From Fructilactobacillus carniphilus (GTDB lineage: Bacteria > Bacillota > Bacilli > Lactobacillales > Lactobacillaceae): DNA of 64,000 bases. Under the pieces are notes generated by a model, which was not told the DNA's origin, ran no database searches, and worked only from the letters and a program-made list of their open reading frames with translations. The stretch lies in assembly GCF_024029675.1 (NCBI RefSeq), contig NZ_CP097121.1:372001-436000 (forward strand). The letters are read 5' to 3'. A program made the translations under genes and the position numbers. Shown in pieces: positions 56,805-64,000 of this stretch; position 1 is the stretch's first letter, and the number at the start of each line of letters is the position of its first letter.

Positions 56805-57553
56805 GTGAAAGATTACAAAAAGTAATGGCCCATGCGGGAGTTGCATCGCGCCGGGCTAGTGAAAAATTAATTGAAACCGGACATGTACGAGTAAATGGTA
56901 AGGTAGTGACGACGTTAGGCACGACGGTTGCGGATGCCGACGAAATTGAGGTTGACCATAAACCGATACACAGAGAAACACTAGTCTATTTTCTGTTCAA
57001 TAAACCGCGGGGCGTGATTACTTCTGCAGCTGATGAAAAACATCGCAAAACCGTTTTAGATTATTTTAAGCACCAAGTTTCAGAACGAATTTATCCGGTT
57101 GGTCGGCTAGATTACGATACGACCGGGGCGTTATTAGTAACGAACGATGGGAAATTGGATTACCTGTTAACCCACCCTAAACATGAGATTCCCAAAACCT
57201 ACCTGGCTAAGGTGACTGGCATTCCGGATGCCACGGATTTTCAACGCTTGCAAACGGGAGTTAAATTAGACGGTCGCCATACCAGTGCTCCTGCCGAGGT
57301 GCGCTTAGTTAAAAAAATGGGGGCTGACGGGCAGAATGCGTTAATGGAACTAACCATTCATGAAGGTCGGAATCATGAAGTGAAAAAGATGCTCCAAGCG
57401 GTAGGGCATCCGGTGGAAAAATTAAAGCGAACCGCCTTTGCTGGACTGAAACTTGCTGACTTAGAGCCCGGCCAGTGGCGGCCACTCAATAAACGAGAAG
57501 TCCGTGATTTATTAGAACTAGCGAAAGGAGAACTGCCTTATGAAAACAAATAA
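56801..57553 (+). CDS. rluB: Pseudouridine synthase RluB (S4 domain)
   Basis: A 250-residue 23S rRNA pseudouridine synthase of the RsuA/RluB type. It has an N-terminal S4 RNA-binding domain (ERLQKVMAHAGVASRRASEK), the catalytic Asp motif GRLDYDTTGALLVTNDG near residue 105, and the family's HEGRNHEVKKMLQAVGHPV. It starts by a 4-base overlap with scpB and overlaps the ribU-type gene by 14 bases. The precise target uridine is inferred from family membership. Confidence 0.94.
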   Translation: MSERLQKVMAHAGVASRRASEKLIETGHVRVNGKVVTTLGTTVADADEIEVDHKPIHRETLVYFLFNKPRGVITSAADEKHRKTVLDYFKHQVSERIYPVGRLDYDTTGALLVTNDGKLDYLLTHPKHEIPKTYLAKVTGIPDATDFQRLQTGVKLDGRHTSAPAEVRLVKKMGADGQNALMELTIHEGRNHEVKKMLQAVGHPVEKLKRTAFAGLKLADLEPGQWRPLNKREVRDLLELAKGELPYENK

Positions 57554-58106
57554 TCAAGAACTGAAACGAATGGTAATTATTGCGATGTTAAGTGCGATTG
57601 CCTATCTATTAATGTTTGTTTCGTTTCCCATCTTACCGTACGTTCCCTTTTTAAAACTGGATTTCGCTGATGTTCCCATTTTGCTAGGACTTTTGATGCT
57701 GGGTCCTGTAGGAGCAATTGAAATCACCGTTTTGAAATTATTTCTTTACTGGATGACGATGGGTTTTTCAGTGATTGAATTGGTCGGGTTACTTGGCTCA
57801 CTGGTTGCATCGCTACTTTTAATTATCAGTTTTTGGGCTCTCAAGAAATGGTTGTTATCCGGCAAGGGACAAATGGTGTTAGCCATTGGGATTGCTGCCG
57901 TTGTGTTAGCCATTGGAATGAGTTTTTTAAACTACTTCATTTTAATGCCCGTTTACATGAGCGTGGCCGGCTTTAAACTCTACATTTCCCTACCAAAATT
58001 AATTTTAATTGGAGTTCTTCCTTTCAATTTGATTAAGGGGGTAGTAGACGGAGCGTTGTTGGTCTTAATTTATGGCCGACTGAAGAGTTGGATGGCACGA
58101 CGTTGA
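57540..58106 (+). CDS. ribU: ECF transporter substrate-binding (S) subunit, RibU type (riboflavin)
   Basis: A 188-residue membrane protein with six hydrophobic segments and the RibU/FmnP family features: VSFPILPYVPFLKLDFADVP after the first membrane segment, then LGLLMLGPVGAIEIT. RibU captures riboflavin for an ECF energising module, whose genes are not in the window. No FMN riboswitch precedes it; it is coupled to rluB. RibF at 10.8 kb would use the vitamin. Substrate assignment rests on sequence resemblance; other vitamin S subunits are less likely. Confidence 0.88.
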   Translation: MKTNNQELKRMVIIAMLSAIAYLLMFVSFPILPYVPFLKLDFADVPILLGLLMLGPVGAIEITVLKLFLYWMTMGFSVIELVGLLGSLVASLLLIISFWALKKWLLSGKGQMVLAIGIAAVVLAIGMSFLNYFILMPVYMSVAGFKLYISLPKLILIGVLPFNLIKGVVDGALLVLIYGRLKSWMARR

Positions 58107-59161
58107 TGACAAGTTTAGATCAGGAGCTACCGCTTCTGTTGCTGGATGGTAAACAATGGCGGCGTCCTCGTTCTTTGGCTAGTTTAGCGAAGGGCAAGCG
58201 CACGGTTGCCACCTTATACTGGGGTTTACGACATCAGCAATTGGGGGATCTAGGAATTGCTCGTTATTTAGATATAGCTCAGCTGGATTTTAAATCTTTA
58301 CACAAACGCCACTTATGTGAACTGAGAAATGAACGGTATCGTTTAACGGAACAAGGACAAACCCAGCAACAACACTTACAAATGCAACTGGTGTTCGACT
58401 GGCAGGCGTGCTTTCAGACCGTTGATTTAGTTCGGTTGAAGCAACGGTTGCTATTGTTAGTGCAGGTGATTTCTGAATTTCAACATCAACAGTTACATTA
58501 TTTTGTGGTGCGGACTTCGTTACGAGAGCAACGATGGATTAAAAGTTACTTTAGACAGCTGCGAAAGTCCCAACGTGATCGACTAGTGGGACCGGAACTA
58601 ACTGCTTATCTAGAAACTTTACCTGATCAAACAGCTCAAGTGTTAGTGCAAGAGCTGGTAGGGTATCAAAACAATGGATTAACTAGAGACCAAATTGCAG
58701 TTGCTTTGCAACGAAGCCCCTTAGCAGTGGCTTTTGTTGAGTTAAGTGCATTAGGTAAGTTAGTGGGTTGGTGTCAGCAACATCCCCAATCCGTTTTGGC
58801 TCCGTTATGCCAGGGATTATCACGATCATTAATTAGTAAAAATGCAGTTCGTACGTTGCATTTGTATCAAGCAACTGGATCCCTAGATACAGTGGCACAT
58901 ACCCAAAGAATCCGACTATCAACGGTCCAAGAACATCTTTCAGAAGTGGCGATTTACCTGCCGCTTACTCAGTTTCCGTATGAAGATTTTGTTAGCAAGG
59001 ATCAATTAAATCAATTAATCAGTCGATCTGGTACAGATGTGGATGCATGGCAATTTCAAACTCGTCCAGATGAGAATTTAACTTTTTTTCAATTTCGCTT
59101 AATCCAAATTTGGTTAACTAAAGAACAACAGGGAGGTCATCACGATGGAGAACCTCACTAA
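58106..59161 (+). CDS. YpbB-like protein with C-terminal helix-turn-helix
   Basis: A 351-residue protein in the position of Bacillus YpbB, immediately before the RecQ-family helicase. It overlaps ribU by 1 base (TGATG) and the helicase gene by 17 bases. The middle is Gln/Leu-rich and helical; the C-terminal part (from about residue 255, TLHLYQATGSLDTVAHTQRI then LSTVQEHLSEVAIYL) looks like the helix-turn-helix also found at the end of some RecQ proteins. The function is unknown; coupling suggests it works with the helicase. Confidence 0.8.
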   Translation: MTSLDQELPLLLLDGKQWRRPRSLASLAKGKRTVATLYWGLRHQQLGDLGIARYLDIAQLDFKSLHKRHLCELRNERYRLTEQGQTQQQHLQMQLVFDWQACFQTVDLVRLKQRLLLLVQVISEFQHQQLHYFVVRTSLREQRWIKSYFRQLRKSQRDRLVGPELTAYLETLPDQTAQVLVQELVGYQNNGLTRDQIAVALQRSPLAVAFVELSALGKLVGWCQQHPQSVLAPLCQGLSRSLISKNAVRTLHLYQATGSLDTVAHTQRIRLSTVQEHLSEVAIYLPLTQFPYEDFVSKDQLNQLISRSGTDVDAWQFQTRPDENLTFFQFRLIQIWLTKEQQGGHHDGEPH

Positions 59162-60578
59162 GTTATTGCAAACGCGCTTTGGCTTTCAAAGCTTTCGTCC
59201 GGGACAAGAAGCAGCTTTAAAGCACCTGTTAGCCCAGGAATCTGTACTAGCAGTTTTGCCTACGGGAGCTGGTAAAACGTTAATTTATCAAATGTACGGG
59301 ACGGTTACTAACCGGCCCGTCATTATTGTCTCACCCTTGCTGTCGTTGATGATGGACCAAGTGGAACGAATGCAAGCGGGAGGGGAAAAACGGGTCGTCG
59401 CTTTTAATTCCCAACAAAATTGGGCGGAACGACAACGAGCGCTAGAACAGTTAGCACAATATCGGTTTATTTTTGTGTCTCCCGAAAGTTTGGCTAATCC
59501 AGATTTGGTGCGGCAATTATCTCAGATTAACCCGGGTTTATTCGTAATTGACGAGGCCCATTGCATTTCGCAGTGGGCCGTTGATTTTCGCCCGGATTAT
59601 TTAGGTCTTGGTCAGCACTGGCAGACGTTGGGACAGCCCCAACTCTTATTGCTGACGGCAACCGCCTCACCGCAGATTCAAACGGATATTTTGCAAAAAT
59701 TACAAGTTCATGACGTAGCGCGGGTCATTTTGGATGTGGATCGACCTAACATCTTTTTGACGGAACAGACCCTGGCGACAGATACTGACAAGCAAGCATT
59801 TTTGGTGGATTTTTTCCAACACGCGGCGGGACCAGCGATTATTTATTTTTCCAGTAAAAAAATGGCGAATCAAACGGCCGCTACGTTACAGGAAGAAACG
59901 AATTTAAATGTAGCCGCTTATCATGCTGACTTAGATACCGAAACCCGGTTTAAAGTTCAGCACCAGTTCATGGACGATCAACTTCAGATAATTTGTGCGA
60001 CCTCGGCCTTTGGGATGGGAATCGACAAAGCCAACGTGCGCGTTATCATTCATTACCATCTCCCGCAAGACTTGGAAAGTTATCTGCAAGAAATCGGGCG
60101 GGCTGGTCGCGATGGTAAACAGAGTTTAGCGCTATTGCTCTATACGCCAGGAGATGAAACTCTAGCGTCGAATCTCATTGATCATTCGTTGCCCACAGAA
60201 GTCACGCTGTCCATGTATAAGCAACATCCACAGCAACTGGGTGAGCAAACACGAAAATTAATTCAATATTATGAGCGGCACCAGGTAGGACACGACCAGA
60301 TGCTAGCCCTTTTTCAAGCGGAACGAAAACGGAAGGAAGCAGCTCTCCTAAAAGTAGTGCAGTATGTATTAGCTCCTAGTTGTCGACGTGAGCAATTATT
60401 GAATAATTTTGCTAGTTCGCTTCAGACCAAACCACATTGGTGTTGTGATTTTGATCAACCGGATTGGACTGTAGCGGCGTTAAAGTTAGCAGCCCCACAG
60501 CGTCGGAAACCAATTTTAACGAAAGATTGGCACCAAATTATTAACGAATTATTTGAAGTGGATGGGAACATGCTATAA
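59145..60578 (+). CDS. recS: RecQ-family ATP-dependent DNA helicase (RecS type)
   Basis: A 477-residue 3'-5' helicase of the RecQ family. Motif I is LPTGAGKTLIYQM, motif II VIDEAHCISQW, motif V and VI are in ATSAFGMGIDKANVR and LQEIGRAGRDGKQSL. A short zinc-binding-like region remains near the C-terminus (PSCRREQLLNNF ... HWCCDFD). The HRDC domain of full RecQ is absent, as in Bacillus RecS. The aromatic loop reads SQWAVDFRPDY where canonical RecQ has Gly-His after Trp. GGGAGGT lies before the ATG. Confidence 0.92.
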   Translation: MENLTKLLQTRFGFQSFRPGQEAALKHLLAQESVLAVLPTGAGKTLIYQMYGTVTNRPVIIVSPLLSLMMDQVERMQAGGEKRVVAFNSQQNWAERQRALEQLAQYRFIFVSPESLANPDLVRQLSQINPGLFVIDEAHCISQWAVDFRPDYLGLGQHWQTLGQPQLLLLTATASPQIQTDILQKLQVHDVARVILDVDRPNIFLTEQTLATDTDKQAFLVDFFQHAAGPAIIYFSSKKMANQTAATLQEETNLNVAAYHADLDTETRFKVQHQFMDDQLQIICATSAFGMGIDKANVRVIIHYHLPQDLESYLQEIGRAGRDGKQSLALLLYTPGDETLASNLIDHSLPTEVTLSMYKQHPQQLGEQTRKLIQYYERHQVGHDQMLALFQAERKRKEAALLKVVQYVLAPSCRREQLLNNFASSLQTKPHWCCDFDQPDWTVAALKLAAPQRRKPILTKDWHQIINELFEVDGNML

Positions 60579-60579
60579 T
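60571..60579 (+). promoter_or_regulatory. Extended -10 promoter of the LysM protein gene
   Basis: TGCTATAAT overlaps the end of the helicase gene; no strong -35 at 17 bases (ATTTGA). Confidence 0.55.
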
Positions 60580-60608
60580 TAAACCATTAATAACAGGGAG
60601 GCTGAAAA

Positions 60609-61310
60609 ATGGATAAACGAGAGAAGCCAGAGCAAGCTGGTCAGCCGTGGGAACAGTCGTTTGACGAAAAACCAACGGCGGCAGCAGATAATTCAGAATT
60701 AAAGGGGAAAAAGCCAGATAAGAATTCATCACGAATGGCGCGGAGAAAACGTCGGGGCAACGTTAAAGTCATTGTGACGATTCTGATTTCTATGGTGGTC
60801 TTAATTGCACTATTTGCATTGGCCTTTGGGATGTCGCAGCAAAATAGTTTAAACAACCCCAAACAAACGGAACCTAAAACTACTAAGAAAGCATCCAAGC
60901 AAAAAGCGAAAAAGACCACAGAAAAGAAGAAAGCAACTACGACTAAAACCACTGATAGTGCTAATTCGAATGATGCTACGCAACCAGAAGCAGAGGGGAG
61001 CCAGGCAGATACGACTAATCAAACAGCAACGACTAGTTCTGCAGTAGCACCAGCCAAGCAAACAACGACTAACCAAACTGGAACGACTACCGCCCAAACG
61101 AATCAAGATAACACGACCAAGCAACAGACTACTTCTGATACAAATCCGAACTCCAATTCGAATTCAAAGGATTACATTGTGGTTCAAAGTCACGAAGGGT
61201 TATACCGGGTTGCCCAAAATGCTGGGATTAGTATGCAAAAATTGGAACAACTCAACGGCCTTACATCACAAAGTGTAATTATGCCAGGACAAAAATTAAG
61301 AATTAGATAG
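60609..61310 (+). CDS. LysM domain membrane protein (YpbE-like)
   Basis: A 233-residue bitopic protein. A charged cytoplasmic N-terminus (about residues 1-50, ending in a RKRRGN cluster) precedes one membrane segment (VIVTILISMVVLIALFALAF, about 53-72). A long Thr/Lys/Gln/Asn low-complexity linker (about 80-185) follows, then a C-terminal LysM domain (YIVVQSHEGLYRVAQNAGI to PGQKLRIR), which binds peptidoglycan. It sits between the helicase gene and cmk, the place of ypbE in Bacillus. It probably tethers the membrane to the wall; no enzyme domain is seen. Confidence 0.88.
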   Translation: MDKREKPEQAGQPWEQSFDEKPTAAADNSELKGKKPDKNSSRMARRKRRGNVKVIVTILISMVVLIALFALAFGMSQQNSLNNPKQTEPKTTKKASKQKAKKTTEKKKATTTKTTDSANSNDATQPEAEGSQADTTNQTATTSSAVAPAKQTTTNQTGTTTAQTNQDNTTKQQTTSDTNPNSNSNSKDYIVVQSHEGLYRVAQNAGISMQKLEQLNGLTSQSVIMPGQKLRIR

Positions 61311-61320
61311 TTGAGGATGG

Positions 61321-62019
61321 ATGAGGATGCACCAAAAAGGATTACAAGTTGCCATTGATGGACCAGCTTCGGCCGGTAAAAGTACCGTGGCTAAGATTGT
61401 GGCGCAACGATTTTCGTATGTATATGTTGATACGGGTGCCATGTATCGGACTGTTACGCTGGTAGCGTTACAGGCAGGAGTGGACTTAACTGATGAAGAA
61501 CGAGTTTTACAACTATTAGAACAAACCCAAATCACGTTTCAACCAGGAGAACCGGTGCAGCATGTGTTTGCCAATCAGCATGAAGTGACAGAGGCCATTC
61601 GTTCTGAGTTAGTGACCAATAACGTTTCAACGGTTGCGGCGCTGCCGAAGATTAGAGAAGCACTCGTAGATCGACAGCAAGAAATTGCCCGAGCCGGTGG
61701 AGTGGTGATGGATGGTCGTGACATTGGCACGACTGTCCTTCCGGATGCAGAGGTTAAAATTTTCTTGGTTGCCAGCGTGAAGCAACGAGCGGAGCGGCGT
61801 TATCTAGAAAATCAGGCCAAGGGCATTACGACCAGCTTAGTTGATTTGCAGGCAGAAATCGCTGAACGTGATTACAAGGATTCTCATCGAGCCGTTTCTC
61901 CTTTACAAAGGGCTGCAGATGCAGTTGAAATTGACACGACTACTCTTTCCATTGAGCAGGTAGTTAATCAAATTGCTGAATTAATCCAAGAAAAGCTCGC
62001 GGAAGTAAAAAATAATTAA
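61321..62019 (+). CDS. cmk: Cytidylate kinase
   Basis: Phosphorylates CMP and dCMP. The 232-residue protein has the P-loop [27 protein letters not shown], and the substrate region [21 protein letters not shown]. Two ATG codons are possible, 61321 and 61327; GAGG at 61313-61316 is 4 bases from the first, which is close, and 10 from the second, so the start may be two codons later. It is followed by rpsA, the usual order. Confidence 0.95.
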   Translation: MRMHQKGLQVAIDGPASAGKSTVAKIVAQRFSYVYVDTGAMYRTVTLVALQAGVDLTDEERVLQLLEQTQITFQPGEPVQHVFANQHEVTEAIRSELVTNNVSTVAALPKIREALVDRQQEIARAGGVVMDGRDIGTTVLPDAEVKIFLVASVKQRAERRYLENQAKGITTSLVDLQAEIAERDYKDSHRAVSPLQRAADAVEIDTTTLSIEQVVNQIAELIQEKLAEVKNN

Positions 62020-62044
62020 GGTTCGTGATATTTTACTGGTATTC

Positions 62045-62065
62045 TACAATCAAGTAGGATAAAAT
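62045..62065 (+). promoter_or_regulatory. Possible promoter elements before rpsA
   Basis: Two -10-like hexamers, TACAAT (62045-62050) and TAAAAT (62060-62065), lie in the 79-base cmk-rpsA gap. No good -35 accompanies either. Confidence 0.35.
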
Positions 62066-62098
62066 GGTCGTAGAGTAGTTTCAAGGAGGAAATGTTTG

Positions 62099-63307
62099 AT
62101 GAGTGAAAATGAAAACAAACAATTATTAGATGCGCTTGATAATATCAAGCAGGTAAACGTTGGGGACGTTGTGGACGGTGAGATTTTAGCCGTTGATAAT
62201 GATCAACAATTAATGGTCGGAATCGAAGGGGCCGGTGTCGAAGGTGTGATTCCGCGTCGCGAAGTTTCCGGAGATCCAGACGAAAACATTGCTGATAACT
62301 ATAAAGTAGGTGACCAAGTTAAGGTTGTCGTTGTTTCCAAAATTGGTGACGACAAGGAAAACGGTAGTTACTTACTTTCAATTCGTCGCTTAGAAGCTTT
62401 GAAGGTTTGGGATGAAATCAAGGAAAAAGCTGAAAAAGATGAAACCATTACTGTTAAAGTAACCCGTCCAGTTAAGGGTGGATTAGTAGTTAATGCTGAT
62501 GGTGTACGTGGTTTTATTCCTGCTTCAATGATTACTGACCACTTTGTTAGTGATTTGAACCAATACAAGGGTCAAGAATTAGAAGTTAAAATTATCGAGG
62601 TTGTTCCGGAAGAAAACCGGTTAATTCTTTCTCATCGTGCCATTGCTGAAAAGGATCGTGCTGCGGCTCGTGAAAAGATTATGAGCTCAATTAAGCCGGG
62701 TGACGTTATTGAAGGAACAGTTGCTCGTTTAACTAACTTTGGAGCTTTCATTGATTTAGGCGGAATGGACGGATTAGTTCACATTTCTGAAATTTCCTAT
62801 GATCACGTTAGCAAAGCTGCTGACGTCTTAGAAGTTGGCGAAAAAGTTAAGGTTAAGGTGCTTTCTGTTGATCCAGACCGCGACCGGATTTCACTTTCCA
62901 TCAAACAATTACAACCAGGTCCTTGGGATGACATCGAAGAAAAAGCACCAGTTGGTAGTGTCTTAGACGGAAAAGTAAAACGTTTAGTTGACTTTGGAGC
63001 TTTCGTGGAAGTCTTCCCTGGTGTGGAAGGATTAGTTCACATCTCCCAAATTTCTCACAAACACATTGACAAGCCAAGTGATGCATTGAAGTCTGGCGAA
63101 GATATCAAAGTGAAGGTTCTTTCAATTGATCCAGAAGAACACCGGTTAGCATTGTCAATGAAAGCATTAGAAGAAGCTCCTGCTGAAGAGCACAAACAAG
63201 CTCCTAAGCACAACGTTGACGATAACTCAACTGCAAACGCTCCTGAAGAAGAAAGTGGCTTTACTTTAGGTGATATCTTAGGTGGAGACATTAATTCGCA
63301 AAACTAA
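62099..63307 (+). CDS. rpsA: Small ribosomal subunit protein bS1-like
   Basis: A 402-residue protein with four S1 domains, the Firmicutes form (the six-domain form is proteobacterial). Domain starts are near residues 18 (VGDVVDGEILAV), 105 (DETITVKVTRPVKGGLVV), 195 (KPGDVIEGTVARLTNFGAFI) and 280 (VGSVLDGKVKRLVDFGAFV). ATG 62099 follows AAGGAGGAAA; the TTG at 62096 is in frame just before it. Codon use is strongly biased to GAA, AAG and TTA. It is followed by a terminator and der. Confidence 0.93.
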   Translation: MSENENKQLLDALDNIKQVNVGDVVDGEILAVDNDQQLMVGIEGAGVEGVIPRREVSGDPDENIADNYKVGDQVKVVVVSKIGDDKENGSYLLSIRRLEALKVWDEIKEKAEKDETITVKVTRPVKGGLVVNADGVRGFIPASMITDHFVSDLNQYKGQELEVKIIEVVPEENRLILSHRAIAEKDRAAAREKIMSSIKPGDVIEGTVARLTNFGAFIDLGGMDGLVHISEISYDHVSKAADVLEVGEKVKVKVLSVDPDRDRISLSIKQLQPGPWDDIEEKAPVGSVLDGKVKRLVDFGAFVEVFPGVEGLVHISQISHKHIDKPSDALKSGEDIKVKVLSIDPEEHRLALSMKALEEAPAEEHKQAPKHNVDDNSTANAPEEESGFTLGDILGGDINSQN

Positions 63308-63313
63308 TTAATT

Positions 63314-63349
63314 AAAAAAGTCCTTCATTGCAAAATGAAGGATTTTTTT
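63314..63349 (+). terminator. Terminator after rpsA
   Basis: TCCTTCATT-GCAA-AATGAAGGA, a 9-bp stem with a 4-base loop, flanked by A and T runs. Confidence 0.94.
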
Positions 63350-63371
63350 ATTTTAAAAAGGAGGTAACAAA

Positions 63372-64000
63372 ATGGCAAATCCAACCGTTGCAATCGTGGG
63401 ACGACCGAACGTGGGGAAATCCACCATCTTTAACCGCATTGCCGGAGAACGAATTTCGATTGTCGAGGATACTCCAGGGGTAACTCGAGATCGAATTTAC
63501 GCGCACGGCGAATGGCTCGGCCATAATTTTAATTTGATTGATACCGGAGGAATTGAAGTTTTTGACCAACCGTTTATGCAACAAATTACAGCACAAGCTG
63601 AAGTTGCCATCGATGAAGCAGACGTCATCATCTTTATGGTGAACGGGCGCCAAGGAATCACAGATGCGGACGAACGGGTCGCACAATTGTTGTATCGTGC
63701 TGATAAGCCAGTTGTGCTTGCGGTTAACAAAATTGATAACTTCGAGAGTCGAGCGAACATTTATGATTTTTACGCCCTCGGTTTTGGGGATCCGAATCCG
63801 ATTTCAGGGGCCCATGGACTCGGATTGGGTGATTTACTCGATGAAGTAATTAAGAATTTCCCTGAAGTCCCAGATCCAGCACCAGATGATAGTATTCGCT
63901 TTAGCCTGATTGGCCGACCCAACGTGGGCAAGTCATCCCTGGTTAACGCCATTTTAGGTGACCAACGGGTAATTGTATCTGAAGTGGCTGGAACCACTCG
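63372..64000 (+). CDS. der: GTPase Der (EngA), N-terminal part (3' end outside window)
   Basis: Der has two consecutive GTPase domains and acts in 50S assembly. The window holds 209 codons of it. The first G domain has [24 protein letters not shown] and NKIDNFE, and the second begins with [15 protein letters not shown] near residue 180. AAAGGAGG at 63358-63365 precedes the ATG at 63372. The reading frame is open to the end of the window. Confidence 0.95.
   Translation, partial: MANPTVAIVGRPNVGKSTIFNRIAGERISIVEDTPGVTRDRIYAHGEWLGHNFNLIDTGGIEVFDQPFMQQITAQAEVAIDEADVIIFMVNGRQGITDADERVAQLLYRADKPVVLAVNKIDNFESRANIYDFYALGFGDPNPISGAHGLGLGDLLDEVIKNFPEVPDPAPDDSIRFSLIGRPNVGKSSLVNAILGDQRVIVSEVAGTT

Overview
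The window is 64 kb of core chromosome from a low-to-mid G+C Gram-positive bacterium, most likely an obligately heterofermentative member of the Lactobacillaceae. The evidence is a PolC plus DnaE polymerase pair, T-box controlled tRNA synthetase genes, a CIRCE-controlled hrcA-grpE-dnaK-dnaJ operon, strong AGGAGG ribosome binding sites, and gene orders typical of lactobacilli (proS-polC-rimP-nusA-ylxR-ylxQ-infB-rbfA-truB-ribF; phoH-ybeY-dgkA-era-recO-glyQS-dnaG-rpoD; cvfB-xerD-ribT-scpAB-rluB-ribU). pyk follows dnaE directly, without the pfkA gene that sits between them in many homofermentative relatives, which fits a phosphoketolase fermenter. I could not fix the species. No tRNA, rRNA, CRISPR array, insertion sequence or prophage was seen.

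Layout. 1-11.7 kb: end of proS, polC, then the nusA-infB translation/transcription operon with truB and ribF. 11.7-16.6 kb: heat shock operon hrcA-grpE-dnaK-dnaJ behind a CIRCE operator. 16.6-19.5 kb: lepA and a butanediol/diacetyl dehydrogenase gene with a Rex-like operator in its promoter. 19.5-22 kb: an SOS cassette (Y-family polymerase, a small unknown protein, a YolD-like protein) behind a perfect LexA box, divergent from a DUF805 membrane protein gene. 22-27.9 kb: VOC protein, small unknown protein, prmA-rsmE, rel, dtd, HAD phosphatase. 27.9-29.7 kb, minus strand: lytH-type amidase and fructosamine kinase. 29.7-36 kb: Asp T-box with aspS, a YitT membrane protein, a teichoic-acid type transferase, nfo, the PPDK/PEP-synthase regulator, rpsU. 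36-46.2 kb: phoH through the sigma-70 operon, including the Gly T-box and glyQS. 46.2-53.3 kb: trmK, a Nif3-like gene, dnaE, pyk. 53.3-64 kb: cvfB, xerD, ribT, scpAB, rluB, ribU, ypbB, recQ-type helicase, a LysM protein, cmk, rpsA and the first part of der.

Most of the window is conventional housekeeping. The least explained parts are the SOS cassette with its shared divergent promoter region, the Rex-like site before butA, the hairpin in the leader of the nusA operon, the structured dnaK-dnaJ spacer, the absence of hisS next to aspS, and two convergent gene pairs whose coding ends overlap without a visible terminator. I found no clear candidate for an entirely new multi-gene system. The SOS cassette, with one protein I cannot assign to a family, comes closest.
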